Positions 30,150-39,422 are shown, counted from the first letter of the stretch. The stretch: 64,000 nucleotides of DNA from Yersinia similis (GCF_001053095.1 NZ_CGBP01000005.1:124001-188000), one strand, 5' to 3'. Notes: generated by a model not told the origin, from the letters alone. Numbers and translations: made by a program.

Positions 30150-30178
30150 AAAAAGGTGGCCTTTACGCCACCTTTTTA
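30150..30178 (+). terminator. rnt terminator
   Basis: Stem GGTGGC/GCCACC (30155-30160 with 30167-30172), extended by AAAAA/TTTTT, 18 nt after the rnt stop. Confidence 0.88.
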
Positions 30179-30255
30179 TTTATCACATCTTGGTTTGTCA
30201 TATCGATCAACCATTCATACAGACTTAGCTCATCGTATTGGCCGACTCACACAAA

Positions 30256-30606
30256 TTACTCTGCGGCAGGCTGATCTTCTTGTGAGCGATATTTATCAGC
30301 AGTTTCTTTCAATAACGTTTGTAACTCGCCACGTTGATACATTTCCATCAAAATATCGCAACCGCCAACCAGCTCACCGTCAACCCACAGTTGCGGAAAC
30401 GTCGGCCAGTTTGCATATTTTGGCAACTCAGCACGGATATCTGGGTTTTGCAAAATATCAACATAGGCAAAGCGCTCACCACAAGCAGACAGCGCCTGTA
30501 CAGCCTGAGCAGAGAAACCGCAGTTTGGCAGCTTAGGTGAACCCTTCATATAAAGCAGGATCGGGTTTTCTGTTATCTGGCGCTGAATTTTATCAATCGT
30601 CGTCAT
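30256..30606 (-). CDS. grxD: Monothiol glutaredoxin GrxD (Grx4)
   Basis: A 116-residue monothiol glutaredoxin with the CGFS active site at residues 29-32 and the glutathione-binding segment WPTFPQLWVDGELVGGCDI. It carries and inserts [2Fe-2S] clusters and partners BolA-type proteins. Ribosome site AGGAAG precedes the ATG. It is convergent with rnt. In E. coli grxD is linked to iron and Fe-S homeostasis, in keeping with suf and sodB nearby. Confidence 0.96.
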   Translation of the reverse strand: MTTIDKIQRQITENPILLYMKGSPKLPNCGFSAQAVQALSACGERFAYVDILQNPDIRAELPKYANWPTFPQLWVDGELVGGCDILMEMYQRGELQTLLKETADKYRSQEDQPAAE

Positions 30607-31044
30607 TCTTGCTTCCTCAAGCCATATTATGGCTACAACGTGTATTATCTTTTGCTCAAAGTAATCGCATTTTATTTATCGTATCCGGACTATTGTAGCG
30701 ACTGTCACGGCAGGAATAAAACGCCATCTTTTGCATGGACTTTATTCGTCGAGATAATGGGTATCGCGTCAGCTACAAATATGTACCTTAATAATAACAT
30801 TTTTGATCCTATCCCCTCACTATTATCTTATCTATGAGGTAGCGTCCCTACTCGTCGATTAACCCGTTGACGGATGGTCGATTTAAGTTCACTCTCAGAA
30901 TAAAAAAACGACAATGGCAGCGCCATTAACGTTTTCTCACAATATCGACTAAAATCCTACAGCTCTCTGCTTTGTTATATCGTGAGTTTCGGCAATACTG
31001 TCACTCTTCATATTCGTTTCAGGGCCAAGGTTGGTAGCGTTATT
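30607..31044. other. Divergent grxD/mepH promoter region
   Basis: A 438-base stretch with no supported gene. An in-frame GTG at 30982 could lengthen mepH. I see no repeat or RNA in it. Confidence 0.4.
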
Positions 31045-31953
31045 ATGCGTTTAATGCTTACGCTGTTTGTGCTGCTGTTTACCCAGCTATTTTTAAATTT
31101 GGCGCATGCGTCACCGCAAACTCATTCGTCTGTTGAACAGAAAAAGGGACATGTTAGCCAAGCCAGTCCTGATGATCGTAAAAAGCGTAAAGCAGATAAG
31201 AGTACAAAGAGAAGTAAAATCGCCACCACGAAAGACGCTACCAGCAAGAATGCACTGAAGAAGGCAAATGAGCCTCGTAAAGCAGGCAACAATAAGACAA
31301 GTACCAACAAAGTCGTTCGCAATAAAACAGCATCTAACAAAACAATATCTAATAAAACACCCCGCGATAAAACAAACAGTAGTCAGACAACTGAGAGTAA
31401 AACTGCGGCCAATAAGAAAGGGACATCGGTCAGAAGAACAGCCAAAACGCCGTATGGGCGGCATCGAAATAAATCTCAAGGCAAGGCTAGTACCGAGTTG
31501 GCAGCAAATAACAAACTTAATCTCAGCCCAGCACACAAAAAGCGTTACCAAAAAGCGAAACAAACTGCGATGAGCAAACTGATGAAACAAGTTGGTAAGC
31601 CCTACCGCTGGGGTGGCAGCTCCCCTAATACCGGTTTCGATTGCAGCGGGCTTATTTATTACGCTTACAAAGATGTCGTCAAAATAAAAATGCCACGAAC
31701 GGCTAATGAAATGTATCACTTACGTGATGCCGCCCCCGTTAAGCGCACTGAATTGGAAAGTGGTGATTTAGTCTTCTTCAATATCGCCAATCGCGGTGTC
31801 GCAGACCATGTTGGTGTCTATTTAGGTAACGGCAAATTTATTCAGTCTCCTCGTACCGGTGAGGAGATTCGTATCAGTATGTTGAATAATGATTACTGGC
31901 AAGATCACTATGTCGGCGCACGCCGTGTCGTCACACCTAAAACTATTCGTTAG
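31045..31953 (+). CDS. mepH: Murein DD-endopeptidase MepH, NlpC/P60 family
   Basis: A 302-residue exported peptidase that cleaves peptidoglycan cross-links during growth. It has a signal peptide (MRLMLTLFVLLFTQLFLNL, cleavage near AHA-S). A long low-complexity Lys/Thr/Asn linker follows (about residues 30-150, with repeated NKT/NKTxSNK units). The NlpC/P60 domain is C-terminal. Catalytic Cys200 lies in FDCSGLIYYAY and His255 in ADHVGVYLG. I choose the ATG at 31045 because it gives a good signal peptide. The stop codon lies at the head of a tandem repeat array. Confidence 0.92.
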   Translation: MRLMLTLFVLLFTQLFLNLAHASPQTHSSVEQKKGHVSQASPDDRKKRKADKSTKRSKIATTKDATSKNALKKANEPRKAGNNKTSTNKVVRNKTASNKTISNKTPRDKTNSSQTTESKTAANKKGTSVRRTAKTPYGRHRNKSQGKASTELAANNKLNLSPAHKKRYQKAKQTAMSKLMKQVGKPYRWGGSSPNTGFDCSGLIYYAYKDVVKIKMPRTANEMYHLRDAAPVKRTELESGDLVFFNIANRGVADHVGVYLGNGKFIQSPRTGEEIRISMLNNDYWQDHYVGARRVVTPKTIR

Positions 31954-32032
31954 TAACAACTCTTCATTAGTAAAAACTATTTGTTAGTAAAAATATTCGC
32001 GAGTAAAAGCATCTGTCAGTAAAACCTTCTGG
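31937..32032 (+). repeat. 16-17 bp tandem repeat starting in the mepH 3' end
   Basis: Units of the form TTAGTAAAAACTATTTG start at 31950, 31967, 31984, 32000 and 32016. The last codons of mepH and its TAG (31938-31953) make up the first copy, so the array seems to have grown by repeating the stop-codon region downstream. Identity falls with distance. Confidence 0.78.
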
Positions 32033-32044
32033 CCTTGACTGAGC

Positions 32045-32075
32045 ACCCGGTTTAACGACCGGGTCTCTCTTTTTG
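32045..32075 (+). terminator. mepH terminator
   Basis: Stem ACCCGG/CCGGGT (32045-32050 with 32059-32064), then TCTCTCTTTTT. It lies after the tandem repeat array. Confidence 0.82.
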
Positions 32076-32302
32076 CAAAAACGTATCAATGGCATCGATG
32101 CCGTGGATACTCCCCCTTTCGATTAACAACCCATTTAACCGTATGGTTATACCTGTTATCTCTGGCAGAAATTGTTAAGATGAGCACTCACAACAAAAAC
32201 ATAAAAATATCGTTTTTAACCGCTCTTCACCCCACTCCAGTTAACGATGGTGGATAGGATTTGAAGAGCGAACACCCTGAGCAACCCCGAAAGGAGAGAG
32301 CT

Positions 32303-32881
32303 ATGTCTTTTGAATTACCTGCGTTACCTTACGCGCAAAATGCGCTGGAACCCCACATCTCTGCCGAAACGCTGGAATACCATTATGGTAAACACCACAA
32401 CACCTATGTGGTCAATCTCAATAATCTGATTAAAGATACTGAGTTTGCAGGAAAATCACTGGAAGAGATCGTGAAAACCGCCAACGGTGGCGTGTTTAAT
32501 AATGCGGCCCAAGTTTGGAACCATACCTTTTACTGGCATTGCCTGTCTCCAAATGGAGGCGGTGAACCTACCGGAAAAATCGCCGATGCCATTAATAAAT
32601 CTTTTGGCTCATTCGCTGAATTTAAAGCGCAATTTACTGATGCTGCCGTGAAAAATTTCGGCGCAGGTTGGACGTGGCTAGTCAAAAAAGCGGATGGCAC
32701 ATTGGCGATTGTCAGTACCTCTAATGCCGGAACACCGCTGACAACGACAGATAAACCCCTGTTGACCGTAGATGTGTGGGAACATGCTTACTATATTGAT
32801 TACCGTAATGCGCGGCCAAAATATCTGGATAATTTCTGGGTATTAGTTAACTGGTCTTTCGCTGAGAAAAATTTAGACTGA
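32303..32881 (+). CDS. sodB: Superoxide dismutase [Fe]
   Basis: A 192-residue iron superoxide dismutase. Metal ligands are visible: H27 (EYHYGKHH), H74 (NHTFYWH), D157 and H161 (DVWEHAYY). Start at 32303 after AAGGAGAGAG; an upstream in-frame codon at 32261 adds unrelated residues. sodB mRNA is a classic RyhB target in E. coli. Here the start region AGAGCTATGTC can pair with GACATTGCT of the RyhB at 3940-4034 with one internal mismatch, so iron control through RyhB is likely. Confidence 0.98.
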   Translation: MSFELPALPYAQNALEPHISAETLEYHYGKHHNTYVVNLNNLIKDTEFAGKSLEEIVKTANGGVFNNAAQVWNHTFYWHCLSPNGGGEPTGKIADAINKSFGSFAEFKAQFTDAAVKNFGAGWTWLVKKADGTLAIVSTSNAGTPLTTTDKPLLTVDVWEHAYYIDYRNARPKYLDNFWVLVNWSFAEKNLD

Positions 32882-32933
32882 GAGCGTGAAGAGTAAGCGG
32901 TAGCCGTATACAAGCGACATCGATAAGACAATT

Positions 32934-32962
32934 AAGGGCGGTTTAACCGCCCTTATTATTAC
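32934..32962 (+). terminator. sodB terminator
   Basis: Near-perfect palindrome AAGGGCGGTT/AACCGCCCTT (32934-32954), then ATTATT. It lies 52 nt after the sodB stop. Confidence 0.8.
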
Positions 32963-32983
32963 CATTCACCGGCAACAGTTGAC

Positions 32984-33073
32984 TTAATTCATCACCGCCA
33001 CGAAGCTAAATATAATGATCATCGCCAGCGCACCAACGGTCGTAATCAACGACATTTTCAAATTGGTATCCAT
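32984..33073 (-). CDS. ynhF: YnhF-like 29-residue membrane protein
   Basis: A short reading frame on the minus strand encodes 29 residues: MDTNLKMSLITTVGALAMII, then IFSFVAVMN. It begins with a strong AAGGAGC ribosome site and is one hydrophobic helix after a polar N-terminus. E. coli YnhF (29 residues, MSTDLKFSLVTT...) sits in the same place next to purR and has the same pattern, so I call it YnhF. The function is unknown; E. coli YnhF is a known inner-membrane small protein. It is convergent with sodB and divergent from purR. Confidence 0.85.
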   Translation of the reverse strand: MDTNLKMSLITTVGALAMIIIFSFVAVMN

Positions 33074-33406
33074 AAAAGCTCCTTAGCCGGTTAATTTTTA
33101 GTAAGAAAAAGGCACATAGTTAGTGTGTGGAATGATTTTCCCACAGATAAGAAAAAAAATCTTGTGCTCATTACGCACTTTATAACTTTGATTACCCCTT
33201 TCACTTTTCCTCCAGATCAGCCAAAATTCGCAGTTCATAACTGCGTACCGACTAATAACATCCAATAAATACTCTAGGACAACCCGCTGACACGACTATC
33301 CAGCCGACTATCTTGTTGCTGTCTGAGTGATTTGCGGGTAACGCAGGCAAACGATCAACATGATACTGACCTGTTTCAACCGGCCAGTTTAGGAGTCATT
33401 CTTTTT
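33074..33406. other. ynhF/purR divergent promoter region
   Basis: A 333-base gap holding promoters for ynhF (minus) and purR (plus). A GCAAACGATCAACA sequence at 33348-33361 resembles the left half of a PurR operator. Nothing else is clear. Confidence 0.4.
33347..33360 (+). promoter_or_regulatory. Possible PurR operator upstream of purR
   Basis: GGCAAACGATCAAC matches the PurR half-site GCAAACG well; the other half is degraded. E. coli purR is autoregulated, so a site here is expected. A weak call. Confidence 0.35.
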
Positions 33407-34432
33407 ATGGCAACGATTAAAGATGTGGCCAAACACGCGGGTGTGTCCACGACCACCGTTTCGCACGTTATCAACAAGACTCGTTTCGTCGCCGAAAATA
33501 CTAAGGCTGCCGTGTGGGCCGCCATTAAAGAACTGCATTATTCACCCAGTGCTGTCGCCCGCAGTTTGAAAGTGAATCACACCAAGTCGATTGGTTTGCT
33601 GGCAACGTCCAGCGAAGCGCCCTATTTTGCTGAGGTGATCGAAGCGGTAGAAAATAGCTGCTATAGCAAAGGTTACACGCTGATTTTATGTAATTCTCAT
33701 AATAATCTGGATAAACAGAAAGCCTACCTGGCGATGTTGGCACAAAAGCGTGTCGATGGTTTATTGGTGATGTGCTCAGAATATCCAGATCAACTGCTGG
33801 GGATGCTAGAGGATTATCGCAATATTCCTATGGTCGTGATGGACTGGGGGACTGCCCGTGGCGATTTTACTGACTCTATCATTGATAACGCATTTGAAGG
33901 TGGCTATTTAGCGGGCCGTTATCTGATTGAACGCGGGCATCGTGATATTGGTGCGATACCTGGCCAATTGGTGCGCAATACCGGTGGTGGCCGTCATCAA
34001 GGCTTCCTTAAAGCCTTAGAAGAAGCCAATATCCCCGTACGTGAAGAGTGGATTGTTCAGGGCGATTTTGAGCCAGAATCCGGTTATAAAGCCATGCATC
34101 AAATTCTGACACAAAAACATCGCCCAACGGCGGTGTTCTGTGGCGGTGATATCATGGCGATGGGCGCAATCTGTGCCGCCGACGAACTGGGCCTGCGGGT
34201 ACCACAAGATATTTCGGTGATCGGGTATGATAATGTGCGTAATGCGCGCTACTTCTCACCGGCACTGACCACTATCCATCAACCCAAAGAGAGATTAGGC
34301 GAAACCGCCTTTGCCATGTTGCTGGACCGTATTGTCAGTAAGCGTGAAGATCCGCAGACCATAGAGGTGCATCCTAAACTGGTGGAGCGTCGTTCCGTTG
34401 CTGATGGCCCCTTCCGTGATTATCGCCGCTGA
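33407..34432 (+). CDS. purR: Purine repressor PurR (LacI family)
   Basis: A 341-residue LacI-family repressor. It has the N-terminal helix-turn-helix [20 protein letters not shown], the hinge helix [16 protein letters not shown] segment (here [12 protein letters not shown]) and a periplasmic-binding-like effector domain for hypoxanthine or guanine. It represses purine biosynthesis genes. The start at 33407 gives the E. coli length; upstream in-frame sequence is not conserved. It is convergent with punR. Confidence 0.97.
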   Translation: MATIKDVAKHAGVSTTTVSHVINKTRFVAENTKAAVWAAIKELHYSPSAVARSLKVNHTKSIGLLATSSEAPYFAEVIEAVENSCYSKGYTLILCNSHNNLDKQKAYLAMLAQKRVDGLLVMCSEYPDQLLGMLEDYRNIPMVVMDWGTARGDFTDSIIDNAFEGGYLAGRYLIERGHRDIGAIPGQLVRNTGGGRHQGFLKALEEANIPVREEWIVQGDFEPESGYKAMHQILTQKHRPTAVFCGGDIMAMGAICAADELGLRVPQDISVIGYDNVRNARYFSPALTTIHQPKERLGETAFAMLLDRIVSKREDPQTIEVHPKLVERRSVADGPFRDYRR

Positions 34433-34496
34433 TTCTTGCTTTGGCTGATCGTATTCAGCACTACCAGCCCGATTCGAATAACCGCATTCCCTGCGG

Positions 34497-35411
34497 TTAT
34501 TGGCTATCATCCCTTAGCCACTCAGTATTTAGCGTGACACTGTCACCTAGATAATCGAGTAACCAAGCCAGTGCAGGAGAGTGATTATTCTGCTCCCATG
34601 TCAGACAGCATGGGCTATCGGGCAACGGCTCTGCCAACGTAATCACCGCTAATTCCCCCTGTTTAATCAAGGGCGATGCCATATGGGCGGGCACCATGCC
34701 CATACACAGCCCCGCACACAGACAATCGATCCCTGTTGACCAATCCGGGGCGACCAATCGTTGCTGGTTATCCAGCGTCCATGTATCCCGCTTGGGTAAG
34801 TTGAGTGCCGTGTCCTCCAGACAAAGTGAGGGATAAGGCCGCAATTGTTCATCGCTTAACGGCCCTGATAGTAACGCTAATGGGTGATCGACACTCACAA
34901 CGCACAGCCAACTAAGAAATCCCATATCACGAAAGACAAAACGCCCACCCACCGGGATGGCACGGGTTGCACCTATGGCAATATCCGCACGGCCATCGCT
35001 CAGTGCATCCCAGACCCCATTAAAAACCTCATAGCGCACACGTAATTCAACATCAGGAAAATGACGGTAAAAATCCAACACTAAACGACGACTACGCTGA
35101 GGTTTGACGATTTTATCTACCACAATGTTTAACTGCCCGCGCCAGCCATTCGCAACTTGCTGGCACTGACGGCGTGTGTCATTCATTTTTTTGATAACAT
35201 CGCGGGCTTCTTTAAGAAAAACGACACCAGCCTCCGTCAGTTCCACATCACGATGACGTCGTTCAAACAGGGGTACCGCAAGCCAATCTTCTAATTGCCG
35301 AACGGTATAACTCACCGCTGAAGGCACACGGTGCAATTCTTGTGCTGCTGCACTAAAGCTGCCAGTTCGTGCGACCGCATCGACCACATCCAGAGAGTAT
35401 TCTGACCACAT
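34497..35411 (-). CDS. punR: PunR (YdhB), LysR-family activator of punC
   Basis: A 304-residue LysR regulator with the N-terminal winged helix (ARTGSFSAAAQELHRVPSAV) and the effector domain. It is divergent from punC, and in E. coli PunR activates that gene for purine nucleoside uptake. Length is normal. The shared 305-base gap with punC holds the control sites. Confidence 0.94.
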   Translation of the reverse strand: MWSEYSLDVVDAVARTGSFSAAAQELHRVPSAVSYTVRQLEDWLAVPLFERRHRDVELTEAGVVFLKEARDVIKKMNDTRRQCQQVANGWRGQLNIVVDKIVKPQRSRRLVLDFYRHFPDVELRVRYEVFNGVWDALSDGRADIAIGATRAIPVGGRFVFRDMGFLSWLCVVSVDHPLALLSGPLSDEQLRPYPSLCLEDTALNLPKRDTWTLDNQQRLVAPDWSTGIDCLCAGLCMGMVPAHMASPLIKQGELAVITLAEPLPDSPCCLTWEQNNHSPALAWLLDYLGDSVTLNTEWLRDDSQ

Positions 35412-35716
35412 TATTGCCTACCTTTTAGCCTGATCATCTTGCCATCAAATTTTTTAACAGCATCTTGCAAATATTACCGTTTCACAACAGAAGATCCCAT
35501 TGGATAGAATGCGCCCCGCAACGATTTCCCTACGATCATTTTTGATGACAATAATTTTTATAAAAACCATTTTTTATAGCTAAAACTTGTGATGATAGCC
35601 ATTTTTGACAAAAACTTTTGTAACAATAACCAGTGACGACAATAACCGTATTCTGTAGCAATCTTTTCCTACACAAATAATTTACCTGCACAATTATGAT
35701 AAAAGAGAAATAAAGA
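35412..35716. other. punR/punC divergent control region
   Basis: A 305-base A+T-rich gap. Loose repeats of the form GATGACAATAA and GTGACGACAATAAC occur from 35543 to 35650. LysR-type sites (T-N11-A) are expected here, but I could not pick one out. No gene. Confidence 0.4.
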
Positions 35717-36919
35717 ATGAAAACGTCATCCAGTTTCATGTTCTATCTGGCCGGCCTGAGTATGCTGGGCTATTTGGCCACAGACATGTATCTACCTGCC
35801 TTCGGTGCAATGCAGCGTGAGCTGCAAACCACCGCCGGTGCCATCAGCGCCAGTTTAAGTATTTTTTTGGCCGGTTTTGCCATAGCACAGCTTATCTGGG
35901 GTCCTCTTTCAGACAAGTTGGGCCGCAAGCCTGTGCTGTTAGCGGGTTTAGGGTTATTTTCCATCGGTTGCTTAGGGATGTTATGGGTTGAAAATGCCAC
36001 TCAGTTGTTGGTTCTACGCTTCATACAAGCCGTGGGTGTCTGTTCAGCGGCAGTGAGTTGGCAAGCTTTAGTGGTAGACCGCTATCGCGACGGGAAGGCT
36101 AACCGCGTATTTGCCACCATAATGCCGTTGGTTGCCTTATCACCCGCATTGGCTCCGTTATTAGGTGCTTGGTTACTAAACTACTTCAGTTGGCGATCAA
36201 TTTTTGTGGTTCTGTTAGCCATTACGCTGCTATTGCTGATCCCAACGACGGTGCTGCAAGAAAGGAAAAAAACACGCACCGACAACAGCGACCAACCTAA
36301 AAATACGGTGAGTTTCTGGCAACTACTCCAATCACCTACATTCAGTGGCAACGTCATGATCTTTGCTGCCTGTAGTGCCGGCTTCTTTGCCTGGCTAACT
36401 GGCTCACCTTTCATTCTGGAAAATATGGGATACAGCCCAAATGTTATTGGCCTGAGTTATGTCCCACAGACACTGGCTTTCCTGCTTGGTGGATTTGGTT
36501 GCCGCAGTGCACTTGCCCACGTAAAAGGGAACACCCTGCTCCCCTGGCTGTTAGTGGGCTATGCTGGCAGCATGATTGCCCTGTACTTGCTCGCCACCTT
36601 AACAACGCCATCATTGCTCACGTTGCTTATCCCTTTCTGCTTAATGGCGCTTGTGAATGGTGCCTGCTACCCTATTATCGTAGCGAATGCATTAATGCCG
36701 TTTCCAGACAATACCGGCAAAGCGGCGGCCTTGCAGAACACCCTACAACTCGGTTTGTGCTTTGTGGCCAGTATGTTGGTATCGGCATATATCAGCCAGC
36801 CGCTCTTGGCGACAGTGACAGTTATGCTATTGACGGTAGTTTTGGCGGCTTTGGGTTACGGCATCCATTGTTATGCGTTATGTAAAGACAAAACCAGATT
36901 GATGACTCGGACACTATAG
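35717..36919 (+). CDS. punC: PunC (YdhC), MFS purine nucleoside transporter
   Basis: A 400-residue 12-helix MFS protein of the Bcr/CflA group. It has the motif A-like loop [15 protein letters not shown] between helices 2 and 3 and the N-terminal [16 protein letters not shown]. coli PunC imports purine nucleosides such as adenosine. It is divergent from its activator punR. The TAG stop lies within the TATAGCC end of an ERIC element that begins at 36915, so the last codon and stop come from, or coincide with, the repeat. Confidence 0.93.
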   Translation: MKTSSSFMFYLAGLSMLGYLATDMYLPAFGAMQRELQTTAGAISASLSIFLAGFAIAQLIWGPLSDKLGRKPVLLAGLGLFSIGCLGMLWVENATQLLVLRFIQAVGVCSAAVSWQALVVDRYRDGKANRVFATIMPLVALSPALAPLLGAWLLNYFSWRSIFVVLLAITLLLLIPTTVLQERKKTRTDNSDQPKNTVSFWQLLQSPTFSGNVMIFAACSAGFFAWLTGSPFILENMGYSPNVIGLSYVPQTLAFLLGGFGCRSALAHVKGNTLLPWLLVGYAGSMIALYLLATLTTPSLLTLLIPFCLMALVNGACYPIIVANALMPFPDNTGKAAALQNTLQLGLCFVASMLVSAYISQPLLATVTVMLLTVVLAALGYGIHCYALCKDKTRLMTRTL

Positions 36920-37149
36920 CCAAAATGATTTGAGTTGCAGGAAGGCGGCAGCTGAGTCAGTCCCCAGGAGCTTATTTATTTTAAGGTCAACAACAAGTCA
37001 GTGACTGGGGGTGACAACGGTTATTGACACTTAGCGCGGGAGCAGATTTGAACGCTGCTTGCAGCGGCCTCGCAGAGGCGAGGCTCATGGATGGGCCGAG
37101 TAACGAAAGCAGCCAACACACATGCAGCTTGAAGAATGACGGGTATATA
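36915..37149 (+). repeat. ERIC-type repeat with an internal extra core
   Basis: About 235 bp. It has ERIC landmarks: a TTGAGTTGCAGGAAGGCGGC-like left end, CCCCAGGAGCTTAT, AAGTCAGTGACTGGGGGTGA and the right end GCAGCTTGAAGAATGACGGG. Canonical ERIC is about 127 bp. Here a segment of about 85 bp (roughly 37017-37110, including GCAGCGGCCTCGCAGAGGCG) is inserted before the right part. Two other copies of that core occur at 49719-49840 and 56321-56544. ERICs are non-autonomous, transcribed palindromic elements that can alter mRNA stability. Confidence 0.88.
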
Positions 37150-37563
37150 ACCCAACGCATAATTCCCTTGGGAAATAGTCACTAAGATACACACTGGCCG
37201 GAAACGATTTATTATTGAGAAAGCGCCACGGCCAGCCTATACTCACTTTAACTAACTATAATATCACTTAAAAAAATATTATTTGAGGTTTCTTCTGTGC
37301 GCGTGGATTGTGTCACATTTACGCTTAAGGATGAGCCACCCTAAACTAAAGCGTAATTAGGGTTTCTTCTTAATCTTCCTCTTATTACCCAAAGTCATAG
37401 ATGTTGCAGGTAGTCAGCGAGTTTACTCATCCGCAACGTCAAATATGTAGGGTATATCCGTAACGGATATCAGACGCCAAGGTAACAAAACCTTATTGGT
37501 ATGTATCTGCGTAGCTAACACTGAACCGCGGATCATAAGTCAGAAGAAAGTGATGGAGAAGCT
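37150..37563. other. cfa upstream region
   Basis: A 414-base gap between the ERIC element and cfa. A hairpin CCCTAA/TTAGGG (37339-37362) followed by a pyrimidine-rich stretch could fold in the leader. In E. coli cfa has sigma-70 and sigma-S promoters and a leader bound by small RNAs; I did not identify the promoters. No gene. Confidence 0.45.
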
Positions 37564-38715
37564 ATGAGTTCATCCTGTATAGAAGATCAGAGTGTTCAAG
37601 AAAGCCCATGGTTCCGCATTGTGCAAGACATGCTGAACCAAGCTGATATTGAAATCAATGGTTCACGCCCTTTCGACATTCGGGTCAACAACCCAGACTT
37701 TTTTAAACGGGTGTTACAAGAAGGATCTTTGGCATTAGGTGAGAGTTATATGGATGGCTGGTGGGAGTGCGATCGTCTGGATATATTCTTCCAGCGCGTT
37801 CTTCAGGCTGGTCTGGAACATCAACTCCCACACCATTTCAAAGATACTTTGCGTATCGTTGCCGCCCGTGTCATCAATTTGCAATCGAAAAGAAGAGCTT
37901 GGATTGTCGGCAAAGAGCATTACGACTTAGGTAATGATCTCTTTACTAAAATGCTTGACTCGAATATGCAATATTCTTGTGCCTACTGGAAAGAGGCCTC
38001 CTGCCTTGAACAGGCGCAGGAACATAAACTGCAAATGATTTGCGAGAAATTGCAATTAGCGCCAGGCATGAAGTTGTTGGATATCGGTTGTGGCTGGGGG
38101 GGGCTTGCTGCTTACGCCGCCAGACATTTCGGGGTATCAGTCTCGGGGGTGACTATTTCTATTGAACAACAAAAACTGGCACAACAGCTGTGTGAAGGCC
38201 TCGATGTCAGCATTTTATTGCAGGATTACCGTGACTTGAACGAGCAATTCGACCGTATTGTTTCTGTCGGCATGTTCGAACATGTTGGCCCCAAGAACTA
38301 CGCCACTTATTTTAAGGTGGTAAACCGTAATTTAAAACCGGATGGATTGTTCTTGCTACACACCATCGGCGCTAACCGCACCAATATGAACGTCGATCCA
38401 TGGATCAATAAATATATCTTCCCCAATGGTTGCCTGCCGTCAGTGCAACATATTGCTCAGGCTAGTGAACCGTATTTTGTCATGGAAGACTGGCATAATT
38501 TTGGCGCGGATTATGACCGTACATTGATGGCATGGTATGAGCGTTTCCAAGCAGCGTGGCCAAGTCTGTCGGCGAATTACTCACAACGGTTTGAACGGAT
38601 GTTTAGCTATTACCTTAATGCCTGCGCGGGAGCATTTCGCGCCAGAGACATTCAGTTGTGGCAAGTACTATTCAGTCCAAATGGTGTGAATGGGGGTATT
38701 CGCGTCCCCCGCTAA
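37564..38715 (+). CDS. cfa: Cyclopropane-fatty-acyl-phospholipid synthase
   Basis: A 383-residue SAM-dependent methyltransferase that converts unsaturated acyl chains of membrane phospholipids to cyclopropane forms in stationary phase and acid stress. The active-site Cys139 lies in QYSCAYW, the SAM-binding glycine motif LLDIGCGWGG at residues 171-180, and GMFEHVG follows. GGAG precedes the ATG. It is convergent with ribE across a bidirectional terminator. Confidence 0.97.
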   Translation: MSSSCIEDQSVQESPWFRIVQDMLNQADIEINGSRPFDIRVNNPDFFKRVLQEGSLALGESYMDGWWECDRLDIFFQRVLQAGLEHQLPHHFKDTLRIVAARVINLQSKRRAWIVGKEHYDLGNDLFTKMLDSNMQYSCAYWKEASCLEQAQEHKLQMICEKLQLAPGMKLLDIGCGWGGLAAYAARHFGVSVSGVTISIEQQKLAQQLCEGLDVSILLQDYRDLNEQFDRIVSVGMFEHVGPKNYATYFKVVNRNLKPDGLFLLHTIGANRTNMNVDPWINKYIFPNGCLPSVQHIAQASEPYFVMEDWHNFGADYDRTLMAWYERFQAAWPSLSANYSQRFERMFSYYLNACAGAFRARDIQLWQVLFSPNGVNGGIRVPR

Positions 38716-38728
38716 CCCCAAATAGGAG

Positions 38729-38760
38729 GCAGGGGCATAAAAACCCCTGTCTTATTTTTT
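38729..38760 (+). terminator. cfa terminator
   Basis: Stem CAGGGG/CCCCTG (38730-38735 with 38744-38749), loop CATAAAAA, then TCTTATTTTTT. Confidence 0.85.
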
Positions 38761-38765
38761 GTAGG

Positions 38766-39422
38766 TTATGACACCCGTGCTACTTTTTCAGCCACTAAAG
38801 CCGCATTGGCAATATCGCGCTGTGCCAATACCCGTTCAACAGTATCAACCACCGCTTGGATCTGCGGATCTATCTCGATATTAACCCGATGCCCTAGTCG
38901 TTTTTTACCTAGAGTGGTACGAGACAGCGTTTCTGGAATGAGATGAACACAGAAACGATTACCCACAACCTCGCCGATTGTCAGGCTGATGCCATCAATG
39001 CCAATAAAACCTTTATGTAACACATATTTCATCAGATCTTCGCTGGGCATACGAAACCAAATCTGACGGTTATTTTCTGATGTGTATATTTTAGCAATCT
39101 CTGCAGTACAGATAATATGACCGGACATAAGATGACCACCAATTTCATCGCTGAATTTAGCCGCCCTCTCCAAGTTAACCTTGTCACCGACGTTTATATC
39201 CCCCAAATTAGTGAGGCGTAATGTTTCCTTCATCAAATCAAAACTGACACGATTACCCTCAATATGCGTCACAGTGAGGCAGCATCCATTATGAGCAACC
39301 GACGCCCCCAATGCCAACTCAGGCAGCATATCAATAGGCAGTTCTACAACATGTGTACGGAAATTAGATTTTTCTTCGATGGCCACCACAGGCCCGGTGC
39401 CTTGAACAATACCGGTAAACAT
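38766..39422 (-). CDS. ribE: Riboflavin synthase alpha chain
   Basis: A 218-residue enzyme that dismutates two 6,7-dimethyl-8-ribityllumazine molecules into riboflavin. It has two lumazine-binding repeats, each starting with an MFTGIVQG or HFMSGHIxxT-like signature (here [13 protein letters not shown] and [13 protein letters not shown]). It is called ribC in E. coli and ribE in other species. No FMN riboswitch is visible upstream. It is divergent from mdtK across 248 bases. Confidence 0.96.
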   Translation of the reverse strand: MFTGIVQGTGPVVAIEEKSNFRTHVVELPIDMLPELALGASVAHNGCCLTVTHIEGNRVSFDLMKETLRLTNLGDINVGDKVNLERAAKFSDEIGGHLMSGHIICTAEIAKIYTSENNRQIWFRMPSEDLMKYVLHKGFIGIDGISLTIGEVVGNRFCVHLIPETLSRTTLGKKRLGHRVNIEIDPQIQAVVDTVERVLAQRDIANAALVAEKVARVS

